Source: Pseudocercospora fijiensis CIRAD86
Lineage: Eukaryota; Ascomycota; Dothideomycetes; Mycosphaerellales; Mycosphaerellaceae
Reading direction: 5' to 3'
Assembly (NCBI RefSeq): GCF_000340215.1
Contig: NW_006921532.1
Location: 8,181,735-8,245,734, forward strand
DNA length: 64,000 nucleotides
The first letter of the stretch is position 1. Each line of letters begins with the position of its first letter. A program made the position numbers and the translations under genes. Shown here in pieces: positions 54,171-64,000 of this stretch. The notes beneath the pieces were generated by a model. That model was given only the letters and a program-made list of their open reading frames with translations. It was not told the DNA's origin and searched no databases.

Positions 54171-57100
54171 ACATTGCAATATTACTGAACATTATATAGT
54201 ACAATGTTAATAAGAGTAAAGACAAGGTATAGAGGAGCTTCCTTCAAGCACTAAACCTAAAAGAACATTATATTATTGCAATCTAAGAGCCCTAGCTCAA
54301 CCTATATATAAAGAGACTAGCAACAGTTAAAGACTTAAGATACTACCTAATTATCTATAACTAGGGAGCCCTAAGGATATATATCTATATTAGCAAGGAG
54401 ATAGATATAGAAACCTAGCAGGCTATACTATAGGAGGATAGGGACCTAATATTAGTTTAAGTAGAGACATCCTAAGGTACACTCTAAGTCTACTATATAT
54501 ACAACCTACTACTAGACTTAAGAAGCAGTACCTAACTAAAAACCTTAGAAAGACTACCTAGAGTTATCTAGGGGAATACCTACTAAATCCTACTTAGGGA
54601 TTTCAACCTCTACTACCCCCTCTAGGGCTTAGACTTTACCCTAGCTTACTACTTCCTAGCAGGAAGACTAATTAACATATTAGAGAGGGAAGGAATAGAA
54701 ATTGTTACCCTAAAGAGACTAATTACTTAGGAGGTAAGAGGAAGCAGTAGCATACTAGACCTATACTTTGTATTATATTAGATTAGGAACAGGATTACAA
54801 GATACAGGGTCAACTAGGAACTAGAAGAATTATTAGACCACTTCCCGGTATAGATTAAGCTAAATATCTAAGCTAATTAGGAAAGGGAACTAGAGGAGAA
54901 GCTTAACTAGAAAGGTACCTAATAGGGTAGGATTAGGGAGGAACTAGAAAGGGACCTAAAACTAGAGGAACTCTTAACAAAGTACCTACTAAGGCTAGAG
55001 GACATTAATAAGGCAGTAGAAGAACTAATAGGAATCCTAAAACAGGTAGCTAGAAAGCATACCCTAGCAAAGAAATATTTACTATACTAGCAACTATACT
55101 AGACTAGTAAGTATATAAGGAAGGTTAAAGCAGTAAGGAAGGCTAGGAGGTAGTAGATACAAACCTATATCTAGGAAGTATAGGACAACTATAATAAAGC
55201 CTGCTAGGAAAAGAAGATCTAGATTAAGAAAGATAAGATACAAGAATAGAGATCTATAATAGGAATAATTACAAAGAAACTAGAGGAGATATAGAGGATA
55301 GCTAAATAGGTAAGGAGACCTAAATAGGATAAGGATATGCTACTACAATTCCCGGATATTAGGGACTAATAAGGACAAATGTAGACTATAATAGAAGGGA
55401 AAGTAAGAGCCCTAGGCTAACACTTCTTTTATAGAAAAGTATAAGCAGACCTATTAGATATAAAGGAGAAAGAATAAGAGACTCTACTACTAGGTATACT
55501 AAGAGACACCTAGGTTAAACCCGAAACTATTAAAAGGATCCTAAAGAAAATTCTAGGCAATAAGGCACTAGGAGAAGACAAGATCTACAATAAACTTCTA
55601 AAAGCATATAGGAAGGGGCTAGCCCTAGTACTAGCCAATATTTTTTTACAAAGCCTAGCACTAGGACACTACCTAAGACTATTTAGGAAGTCCCTAATAG
55701 TAGTGCTAAGGAAGCCCTAGAAGGAAGACTATATACAGCTTAAGGCCTATAGACTAATAGCCCTACTTAATACAATAGGCAAGGTGCTAGAAAAAATTGT
55801 CGCTAAAAGGCTAACAACCTTTACCGAGGAAAGGAACATCCTTCCTAAAGGCTAGATAGGAGGAAGAAAGAAGAGGTCAATACTAATAGCTATAGAACTA
55901 ATTATAGAACAGATTAAGTATATCTAGCACTATAGTTAAAACTAGGTAGTAACCCTCCTCTCCCTTAATATCTTAGGAGCCTTTAACAATATCTCCTATA
56001 AAAGGCTCCTATATATACTTAAATAGAAAGCTATACTAAACTAGATAGTCCAATTTATCTAGTCCTTCCTATAGGAAAGATTAATATAGCTTATTCTAGG
56101 CAAATTTAAATTAGATCTAATACTAACTAAAAAGGGAATCCCTTAAGGATTAATACTCTCCCTAATCCTCTTCCTTATCTTTATAGTAGACCTACTCCTA
56201 CTCCTAGAATCAAAAAACACATTAGCATTAGGGTTTATAGATAACACAAACATCCTAGCCTAGTCTAAGACAATAGAAACCAACTGTAAGATCCTAGAAG
56301 AGAAGCACTAGGAGTATAAAAAATAGGTAAGGAGATATAGAGCAAAATTCGCCCTAGAAAAGTACTAGCTTATCTACTTTAGTAAGGCTAAATCAACCTA
56401 CAATATAAAGCAATCGATTACTATCTAAGGCTTTAAAACCCAACTATTAGCAGAGCTTAGGGTACTAGGGATCTAGCTAGATCCAAAACTAAATTAGGGA
56501 CTATAAGTAAAGAAGGCAAAGTAGAGGGCAGATGCTAATATACAATCTATTAATAGGCTTATAGCCTCTATATAGGGGGCTATATTCGAGAAAGCCAAAG
56601 TTATATATAAAGCAATTGTTAAGCTAGCAATACTATATAGAGTATAGATATAGACAGCCTAGGAGAAAACACTAAAGAGGATTAAGCAACTAGTTAGTAG
56701 GTCCTAAACCTAAAGCCTAAAGAAAATCCTAGGAGCATATAAAACTATACTAACAAGGGTAGTAGAAATAGAATTAGGGATCCTACTAGTTAAACAATAC
56801 TTTAAGGGACTAAGACACTAATATATAGTAAAGACAATAGAATACCTAGCCTAACAGACTATCCAAAAGGCACTAGACAAGATAAAAGCCTAGTACATTA
56901 GGACTAGGAGGCGAGACAGACTATAAATAACTCCCTAGAAGGTTAAAGACCTAGAGCAATATAGAGTCTTAATAAGAGAAATGCTAGAGAAAGAGCTTTA
57001 GGGACTAAATATAAGGCTAAAGGAAGATAAGCTAAAGGGAGAGAAACAAAGCCTAGTAGAATTAATTGCTAGATACCTATAGGAGTAGGAATAGAACAAA

Positions 57101-57640
57101 ACACAAGTTAGACTAGAAACCCTAAAAGCACTAATCAAATTTAGTTAATACAACTACTAGCTCTATAAGGACCTAAATAGGGCCGAGGCAAGCCTAGCTA
57201 TCTAAATTAGATCTAAACACATTAGACTTAGATCTTACCTATTTAGAAGAAACGTCCTAGGAATTGAAAGTAGGGCTTACTAATATAGCTACTAATCTTA
57301 GAACCCTAAGTATATACTGCTAGTCTGCCCTTAATAGTTAGAAGGTAGAAGTAATTAGAGACTAAAAGCAATAGAAAGGGAATACGATAAGCTAATCTAG
57401 AGCAAAGAAGACCTAAAGAGGATAGTAAAGTAGATTATTAAACAGGGATTTATATAACAATTCGTACTAGTAAGGGAAACTAAGGAGTAGATAAGAAGGA
57501 GGGAAGAAGAGGGGGAAAGAAGGATAAGGCAGCAGATAAGGTAGTTAGAGGGTAACAACTATAATACTAGTATACCCTAGAGGAAGGAAAACAAGGAAAC
57601 GAGGAAGATTAACACTTATAAATAGGATAGGAGGGAGGTT
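54171..57640 (+). pseudogene. LINE ORF2 (AP-like endonuclease and reverse transcriptase)
   Basis: The endonuclease domain spans about 54180-54890 (AIQEP near 54285, RDFNLYYPL near 54600, SILDLYFV near 54750). The RT spans about 55540-56500: KALGEDKI, AYRLIALLNTIGK, GGRKKRS, LNILGAFNNI, KKGIP.GLILSLILFL, and GFIDNTNILA in place of the F/Y-ADD box (second Asp changed to Asn). A C-terminal Cys/His region follows near 57240-57320. This is the domain order of Tad1-type fungal LINEs. Stops throughout. Confidence 0.85.
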
Positions 57641-57755
57641 TTTACTAACTAAGTTAGTTTCCTACCTAAAACAATACATAGAAACAGACCTATATAGGCC
57701 GAAAGGCACTATAATAGGCAAATGAAATATCTATCTATCTATCTATATATTATTA

Positions 57756-58314
57756 ATATATAGTAATAGCGTATACTATTGTTTTGCTAGTACTTTAAAC
57801 GAGTTGTCGAAGCCGTAAAGAATAGCTCGTTCGCGCTATTAGCGTAGGTTATCGATATATAGTAAGGACGCGTAGTATAACTCGAGCTTTACTAGAACTC
57901 GAGACTTGCGAGGGCGGCGGTAGTTTAAGGAATCTAACGCGTTTTTATTACTAGAATCGACTAAATCGTCCCCTTCTTTCTTTTCTATTAATAAGTTAGC
58001 GATTCTAACTACGCTATCGTCGCAATCTATACTAAGCGCGAAGTTACCCTAAGCCTACGACGCGAGTATATCGCTATCCCTAGTACCTCCGAGGTAATTA
58101 GCAATTAATATAGTATTAGAAGAGATTAAAGGCATAATTAAGTAATAACGCGCTATTAGAAGAGATAGAAACGATAGCGGAATACTTGCTAGAAGGGCGA
58201 TAGCGAGGCAGAAAACAATAGCCTAAACAAAGCGGTACGCGTAGACGCGCCGGAGCGGAAGCGTATACAATCTTCGCCGACCGCCGCTCTTCACGGTCTA
58301 CGGCCCTAGTCTAC
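57756..58314. other. MULE 5' end, non-coding or first codons
   Basis: RIPped sequence between the LINE and the right terminal repeat. It is the continuation of the MULE left of 52841. No domain recognised. Confidence 0.5.
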
Positions 58315-58360
58315 GGTGGGTCAGGCGCTCGGACGCTGATATAGGACTTTAAATGGGGCC
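58315..58360 (-). repeat. MULE right terminal inverted repeat
   Basis: Partner of 41127-41172. TAGCAAAT target duplication follows at 58361-58368. Confidence 0.93.
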
Positions 58361-58368
58361 TAGCAAAT

Positions 58369-59236
58369 AGTTTCACCAATGGATTGTGGACTGCATTATC
58401 ATACCATTTCCTAGGCTCTGAGAGCGTTGACTGGCGTAACATTTACATGACTTTTCCATGCTTCCGAGCATGTCGCAAACTTGTACTGATCAACGGCGAC
58501 ATTGACGTAGGAGTAGTTGTAGTTGTGGAATGGATTGTCCCAGTAGCTGCGGTCGAATCCAATGCCTAGAAAAATCATCCCATCAGTATTCACGCCATCA
58601 TTCCAAAGCTCTTGTCATCTCGTACCGTGGGGAAGGAGCTGAACCACGTTCGGAGCTCCACCGTCTGGCTCGCAAATAGGTAGTCGCCAAGTTGTACGAT
58701 CCACCGACGTTGGCATACTATAGACAGCACCTTAGCTCTCACTAGACACGTTGATCTCCATATGTGCGAAAGATGACAAAAAAGACTGGAATCATGTCTG
58801 CGCCTAATGTGTGGACTCTGGAGGACATGCGCCATTGCCATCTTCATCAATAGACCTTGTTAGCCTCTTACGGTCAACGGCGCACAGAGTGATGTGCTGA
58901 ACTCTGCTGCATATAATTGTGCTTCTCAGAAGCGTATCACAGCTGGCCCTCGGAGATGCAGAGCGCTCAGAAGTGTGCTGCCAGAGACATAGGAAGCAGC
59001 ACGGGTAGATGGAATGCAGGTTGTGTGGCAGGAGATGAGACGACTGCGGGGCAGGTTGGCAGGCAAGCTTCAAGCCGCAATTATTTCGCGAGCGACCTTG
59101 TTCGACTTGGCCCGACCACGTCCAACCAATGTCACCACCACTTCTCTCTATTCTCGAGTGCGTGAAAGGCCAAGCCAACACCCTCCCATACTCATTCTCT
59201 CAGTAGTAGCGGCGGCTCGCGCTGTGCGCTGGAGGA
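58369..59236. other. Intergenic DNA between the MULE and the SUZ gene
   Basis: No complete gene seen. A 60-codon minus-strand frame (58411-58593, with FLGIGFDRSYWDNPFHNYNY) has protein-like composition and could be a broken exon, but no family was recognised and it does not extend on either side. Confidence 0.4.
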
Positions 59237-60090
59237 ATGAGCGGCAAAGGCCGAGTGCCTGTGCCGGATGCGTGGGAAGATGACTGGGAGACTCTGGCAG
59301 ATGTGCGTCTCGACCTTCGTGCCTCTAATCCCTCCTCTTGATACAATACTACTGTGTTCCGCTTTACATCTAATGGCTGACATGTGATTGTGAAAAGAAG
59401 CCAGCCGAGCCCGCGAAACCCGAGCCTGCTCCCAAGCTGACCAAGGCCGAGCGACGAGCACAGCATGTCGAGCAGCAGAAGCAGCTCTGGGACTCAGCAG
59501 ACAATCCCGACAGGTTCCACTGGCTCGAAACCCAGGGTGTTGTACCACTCAAGCAGGAATTCAAGCAGCCCGTCACGCTGCTGGCGCGAAAGCCGCCCAC
59601 CATCGCAAAGAAAAATACTGCCGAGGGAATCGCAAAGCTCAATCTGCAAGATGAAGAAGACAGCGAGGAAGAGCGACGGAAGGTGCGCGAGAGCGACTTT
59701 GAAGAGCGCCAGCGTAAGGCAAAGATAGAGCGCGCCGAGAAGGAGCGTCGATACGCAGAGGCGAGGGAAAGAATCATGGGCTCGAACAGTCAGTCACCAG
59801 CGTCCAATTCCAGAGAAAGCTCGCAAGCTCGAGATAATCGACGCGGAAGAGGAGGCAAGACCCCCAGTCGCAGGAGCCAGCCGCATTCTCCTGCTGAGCA
59901 TTCACCCGCTCGACAGCCTGGTGCGGACAACAAGCTCTTCGACCCAGACGACATGAGCAGGAGATTGGCGCCCAAGAGGGAGCTGAATAGCACCGTCAAA
60001 GAGGATCAACCACTTCGACAGCCTCGTGGCCCAGATCAAAGCGGACGGGGCGGATTTGGATTTGGAAATCGTGGCGGTCTTCCCTCATGA
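59237..60090 (+). CDS. SUZ-domain RNA-binding protein
   Basis: Exon 1 59237-59302 (MSGKGRVPVPDAWEDDWETL...) and exon 2 59398-60090 give 252 residues. Intron 59303-59397 has a GTGCGT donor, a CTAATGGCTGAC branch region and an AAAAG acceptor, phase 0. The opening DAWEDDWE, the LLARKPP segment, the charged helix ending RYAEARERIMG (SUZ domain, about 75-150) and the C-terminal RQPRGPDQSGRGGFGF (SUZ-C type) match fungal and animal SUZ proteins such as SZRD1. SUZ domains bind RNA, so a cytoplasmic role in mRNA metabolism is likely. The middle is Ser/Arg/Gly-rich and disordered. Confidence 0.85.
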
Positions 60091-61060
60091 GCACATGCAC
60101 CTGCATTTGACTCGCACTGCGGCTTTCACCCGCTGCGGACTGTGCTCTGGATCTGCTCTGCTGCACGTTTGAGCAGCTTTGCACAGGGTTCAAACTCCAT
60201 TACAAAGTCCACAGGGACTGTTCTAGCTGCGCGGCTTGATCTACTACTGGAAAAGGTGAATGTGCTCATCGAGACAATGGAAAACATCAAAATCGGGGAG
60301 CCAAGCATACGGTACTGCGCTCTTCTGATCACCGCAGATGGCCGAAGCATTATCTGAGACAGCAAATGTCGCAATCACGAAACAGCCGCAAGAACGTTCG
60401 AGCGAATGATTGCAGAGTAGTCGCGCATCTGCTAATGACACGCCACGCAAGACTGAGAGCATCCAGCGCAATCGATGTAATATTTCGATCCTGAACAAGT
60501 CTCTTCATGACCCAGGAGATTCGCCAAGACTTCGCGCTGCAGATCATGCGATCCTTGGACCATCGATATGTGACGCACGGCATGCTGTTGGAAGATGCAT
60601 GCAGTGCCTATTGCGAGATTCGACTATGCAAGAACTACAGCTTACCGCTCAAGCCGAAATTCGGAAGACCAGGTGTCCATTGAGAACCGAGTGTGTGCCG
60701 ATGAACCGCTCAGGTACTCGTCGGCTTTCCAACAAATCACCAAACAAGGCTTGAGCAGCTTCGTGTGGGAGGCAGCTATTGGATTCTCACCAACTCCGCA
60801 ATCCCTCTGGCTGTGAAACATCCGCACCACTGAGAATACAGATAGTTGCGCAGAAACGCAAGAGTATCCAAGCTCTCCTGTTCACTGCATCGGAATTCAC
60901 TTTCAAAGTGGCAACCCAATGCCCTTCAGTGTTTGTCTTCACATTCACTAAAAGTTCCCATCCGAATGTGTCACAAAAATTTGTTGTGACCGATTATTCC
61001 TTTCATACAGCATTACAGCATCTAGGAGATCTCTCGCAGCCTCGCGACCTCACCGAAGCC
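60091..61060. other. Intergenic region, no gene seen
   Basis: 3' flank of the SUZ gene and 5' flank of the phosphodiesterase-like gene. Only short overlapping frames without recognisable content. Confidence 0.5.
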
Positions 61061-62164
61061 ATGATATGTCTATTGAACATTCTAGCAATTGCTACGGCCG
61101 TCACGTCAGCTTCAACGATGCGCCATGTCCAACGACAACAGATCTGCATCGGCAACGCCGCGTTCTGTGATCGCCGATATAGCAACGTCTCCTTGATTGG
61201 CACTCAGTACGAGCAGTGATACTCTGTTTGCTTTCGAGACATTTACTAAATTTCATCTCTTACAGCAATTCGGCGTTCGTCGGCAATTTCCTCGATCCAA
61301 GGATGAATCAAGAGAAGACAGTCACTGAGCAATTGGACGCTGGAATCCGGTTCATACAAGCTCAAACCCATATGGGCAATCCCCGTGTCTTGCAGTTGAA
61401 TAAGGATGGTGGCAATGACAACAAGACGCAGAAGCGAGACGACGCCGACGAGCTCTCGATGTGCCACACCAACTGCGAATTGCTCTACGCAGGAAGTTTG
61501 GAGGACTACCTATCGACAGTCAAGAAATGACTGGACTCCCATCCAAACGATGTCGTCACAATGCTCTTAACAAGTAAGTCCACGCCTCAGCAGCTCTCGA
61601 AGCGCAGAAGAACCTGCTAAACCACCAATTCACCTCCAGATCAAGACCTCCGCCCCATGTCCGAATTCGACTCCATATTGAAATCCACCGGCCTCCACTC
61701 CCTCGCCTACATCCCACCAACATCTCCCTCCCAAATCCCCATGAACCAATGGCCAACCTACGGAAACCTAATCTCCGATAACAAACGCCTCATCATCTCC
61801 ATGGACAGCATGACCGACGATTCCAAAGTCCCCTATATCCTCTCGGAATTTATACATTTCTTCGAAACCCCTTACGGCAACAAAGATCCCAAATTCGCAC
61901 AGTGTGATCTCGATCGTCCGAAAGGCCAATCTACTAAGGGCAGAATATATATTATAAATCATACGATAAATACGGATTTTTTTTAGAGCCACGATCCCAC
62001 ATCCCGAGCAGAATCTCCAGACGAATGCTGCTACGGGAGAGGGGAGTATTGGGGCGCAGGCGGATTTGTGTATGCAGGAATGGGATCGTCCGCCGAATGT
62101 GGTTTTGGTTGATATGTTTGATCGGGGCGATGTTTTCACGGCGCAGAAGAATCTTAATGAGTGA
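61061..62164 (+). pseudogene. PLC-like phosphodiesterase (TIM-barrel) with a stop and a frameshift
   Basis: Exons 61061-61206, 61266-61573 and 61640-62164, with introns of 59 and 66 nt. Splicing intron 1 completes GTHNSAFVG with the first catalytic-region His. Intron 2 joins MLLT to NQDLRPMSEF. Signal peptide MICLLNILAIATAVTSAS. The family is secreted, often GPI-anchored, with a PI-PLC-X-like fold: DAGIRFIQAQTH, MCHTNCELLYAGSLEDYL, and late NVVLVDMFDRGDVFTAQ. Two lesions exist: TGA at 61528-61530 where the family has Trp before LDSHPND, and a run of eight Ts (61977-61984) that shifts frame by +1 before TIPHPEQNLQTNAAT. Without them it would be about 325 residues. Either a recent pseudogene or sequence errors; the TGA is not in RIP context. 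Confidence 0.8.
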
Positions 62165-62436
62165 TGGATGAGCAGTGAGTGCTTGGTCCAGATCAAATTC
62201 GTAGAAGCATTTCAAATGAGCGGATGTAGGAATGCAATCATTTTCAATGAAGATCGTGACCGCTGCAGAACAATGCTACATGTACTTTTGTATAAGCCGT
62301 GACTCATTACCCAACATAATCCAACAGTCCTCCTTTCCGTGTGCCGATTGGCCGTAGGGTATCACATTGTCCTATGATCAACACAGATAAAACAGACGAC
62401 GGCACAAACGCCTCCCACCAATTATATGTTCTCTGC

Positions 62437-63787
62437 CTACCAATGCCGATTCTCGTGGTCTGTTACAAGAAGATCTCGAACACTCATGCCACTGGATCGG
62501 CTGTATGCACCCTCCTCACGGGGCGCATTGGCAGCTTTCCAGCTTCGTCGATCGTGATTGAGCATCAAAAGCGCCGCAGTGGCTTCCTGATCCATTTGAT
62601 GCTCATTTTCATCACTTCGTCCTTTTATTGCCAGCCTCTGTGCTTGCGAATGCCCATGCTTTTCGCTCAGCTCAGTTGCTCCCTCAGCGATCTGCCGCAA
62701 GTGACCTGCGCTGTCGAGAGGCTTGAGAGCAGGGGAACCAAGACCAAACACATTATTGAATGAGGGCGCCGTTGAGACGTGATGAAGCTGAGGACCAAAT
62801 GCTGGCGAAGCCTGATTCGAATGGAAGTAGGGGCTGTAGGACGAGGCTGCTGAGGAGATGGAGTAGTGTCGGCCTCCAGTGCCGACGGAGAAGATGGATG
62901 GTGAGGTGGTGGTTGTCGTGGTGATTTGTGAGAGCGAAGGCAGCGATATCAATGATCCAGATTTCTCCAAAGTCGATGTAGCCGGTGTAGATGTGCCTTC
63001 TTCAGTCTCGCCCACGTCGTCCGCCATTTCTTCATCATCATCCTCATCAGCAGCTTGCTCTTCTACCTCTCTTCGGCGTGTCGGAGGCTGCGGCTGCGGT
63101 GATGGCTTCTTCGCCTGCAGATCTGCCACGCATTGCTCCAAATATCGCAAATATTCTATGCTCGCCTGCGAATACATTAGAGCTGCATGACTGTCAATGT
63201 CTCGAAAGCCATACCTGCAGAATGGCAAGCTTGTGCATTTCCTGGCCTCTGCATGCAGGAACCATATCCTTCAGCACGGCGAATTCCTCGTTCATCTTCG
63301 ACCTTCGTCTACGCTCGATCAAGCTATGTGCCGTCTTGCGTGCAATTTTACGCCCTGCCGCCGTCTGGCCAGAACCGGTCTGCTTCCTCTTGCTACCCGT
63401 TTGTGCGCCGCTTTTCCGATTCGCGGGCGGAGATGCTACAGAGACCGCAGATCTCTCGTGCACATCGCTCTCCCTTGGCTTCATCTGTATAATCTTGCGG
63501 GATCTAGTGGGCGGTGGAGGCAAGGCGAAATCATCTTTGGTAATCAGCGGAACTTGGTGGGATAAAGGTCTCTTTCGAGGAGTGTCTGCGGGCAGGCCAG
63601 GGGACACAGGGCGATATGAAGAGTCGGAGGCATTGGCAGAAGGCGTGGCCGAACTCGTGCCCGCTCGATCCGCCTGTTCTTGGTATGCGGTGGGCGGCAG
63701 GTTGAAGGTTGACACGGCCGCTGTGCCCTCTTTACCACGGAGGTCGCTCGACGAGCCCGGAGTGGGCGGTGGATTGGGTCGAGGCAT
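62437..63787 (-). CDS. bHLH transcription factor
   Basis: Exons 63787-63215 and 63165-62437, intron 63166-63214 (49 nt, GTATGG donor, CTCTAATG branch, TCGCAG acceptor, phase 0), giving 433 residues from the ATG at 63787. The basic region and helix 1 are KTAHSLIERRRRSKMNEEF (about 151-169). The loop is VPACRGQEMHK. Helix 2, LAILQ-ASIEYLRYLEQCV, is created exactly by splicing. HxxER at the key positions (H154, E158, R159-162) indicates E-box binding. An acidic run (EEQAADEDDDEEMADD) follows, then a Ser/Thr-rich tail. It resembles fungal Pho4/GlcD-type factors; the specific target is unknown. The frame is open upstream to 63952, so an upstream exon or start outside the window is possible. Confidence 0.82.
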
Positions 63788-64000
63788 GATTGACAAGGCT
63801 GGCCATGCGGACGGGACAGCGTCTGGCGCAGGCCTTCGGGCGTGGAATATGGCTTGGGCGTAGGAAGTCACGATGGGCGGTTCAGAGGTGGGGGCAGCGA
63901 ATGCTAATAAACGACGATAGCAGCAGGCTGCCGAGGATGCGGCTGCAGGCACAGCTTGAGAAGCTGGCGGACTTGGAGCATGGCGAGGGCGAGGGCGAGG
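63788..64000. other. Upstream region of the bHLH gene, window edge
   Basis: The frame of exon 1 stays open to 63952 but begins at a GTG, so further coding sequence or a 5' UTR may lie here. The last bases are a GAGGGCGAGGGC repeat. Confidence 0.4.

Larger units (their letters stand above)
52842..57742 (+). mobile_element. Tad1-like LINE (4.9 kb)
   Basis: Non-LTR retrotransposon flanked by a 13-bp target duplication CTATATATTATTA (52829-52841, 57743-57755). It ends in a short TCTATCTATC tail, usual for these elements. ORF1 and ORF2 can both be followed, so it is close to full length. CpG is scarce and TAG-rich, unlike the CpG-rich Gypsy and hAT copies. Inactive. Confidence 0.9.
41127..58360 (-). 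mobile_element. Mutator-like (MULE) DNA transposon expanded by three nested insertions
   Basis: The 46-bp inverted ends begin GGSCCCATTTAAAGTCC (41127-41172 and 58315-58360, 44 of 46 matching). They are flanked by identical TAGCAAAT (41119-41126 and 58361-58368). Removing the nested Copia-type, Gypsy and LINE elements and their target duplications leaves about 3.87 kb, a normal MULE size. The transposase is on the minus strand in two pieces (43126-45060, 52190-52828). The interior is RIPped; the ends are nearly clean. Confidence 0.92.

Noticed and set aside
52842..57742. Reassigned TAG codon, because TAG is nearly the only stop inside the LINE and Gypsy frames
   Set aside because: TAG replaces Gln (CAG) and Trp (TGG) alike, TAA also occurs at CAA positions, and nearby host genes use TAG, TAA and TGA as stops. 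RIP explains it.
41127..58360. Starship-type giant mobile element
   Set aside because: No tyrosine-recombinase captain (DUF3435). The ends are MULE inverted repeats, and the size is due to nested insertions.
58411..58593. Aspartic-protease fragment (GIGFD motif)
   Set aside because: Only a 60-codon frame with one weak motif, no flanking homologous sequence, and no supporting catalytic motif. Left as unidentified.

Overview
The window is filamentous fungal genomic DNA, most probably a Dothideomycete of the Mycosphaerellaceae type. That placement is inferred from gene style, short introns, and dense transposons mutated by RIP (repeat-induced point mutation, CpA to TpA). Two blocks of ordinary genes (about 23.3-41.1 kb and 58.4-64 kb) are separated and bordered by transposon nests whose coding frames are full of TAG/TAA stops at former Gln (CAG/CAA) and Trp (TGG) codons.

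Left nest (1-23.27 kb). A hAT-superfamily DNA transposon of about 9.6 kb (4201-13762) abuts a truncated second copy (1-4200). The pair sits in the gag region of a chromodomain Ty3/Gypsy element (A, 13763-19711), which is itself inserted in the pol of a second Gypsy copy (B, 19712-22656). The main discovery is here. Besides its transposase (hATC domain and a TTDNASNN motif), the hAT element carries two different histone H3-fold genes. One has two spliceosomal introns and one is intronless. Both are present in both copies, RIP-inactivated but readable across nearly the whole histone fold. Their N-terminal tails are not the canonical H3 tail. Two further unidentified minus-strand coding remnants complete the cargo. 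GCCGGC-bearing palindromic units recur in its introns and spacers.

Gene island (23.3-41.1 kb): TIM44 and mitochondrial ribosomal protein uS11m (divergent pair), a feruloyl-esterase-like secreted hydrolase, ERG26 and an E2-binding HECT-like ubiquitin ligase (divergent pair), a Ser-rich unknown protein, a small secreted protein, and a C2H2 transcription factor with three coding introns.

Middle nest (41127-58360). This is one Mutator-like (MULE) transposon with 46-bp TIRs and an intact 8-bp target duplication, TAGCAAAT. It has been expanded from about 3.9 kb to 17.2 kb by three nested insertions, each with its own target duplication: a 1.3-kb, largely un-RIPped non-autonomous Copia element primed by half an initiator tRNA-Met; a complete 7.1-kb Gypsy element (C); and a 4.9-kb Tad1-like LINE.

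Right block (58.4-64 kb): a SUZ-domain RNA-binding protein, a PLC-like phosphodiesterase gene with an in-frame TGA and a homopolymer frameshift, and a bHLH transcription factor whose 5' end may lie outside the window. One assembly gap of 202 Ns lies inside Gypsy B.
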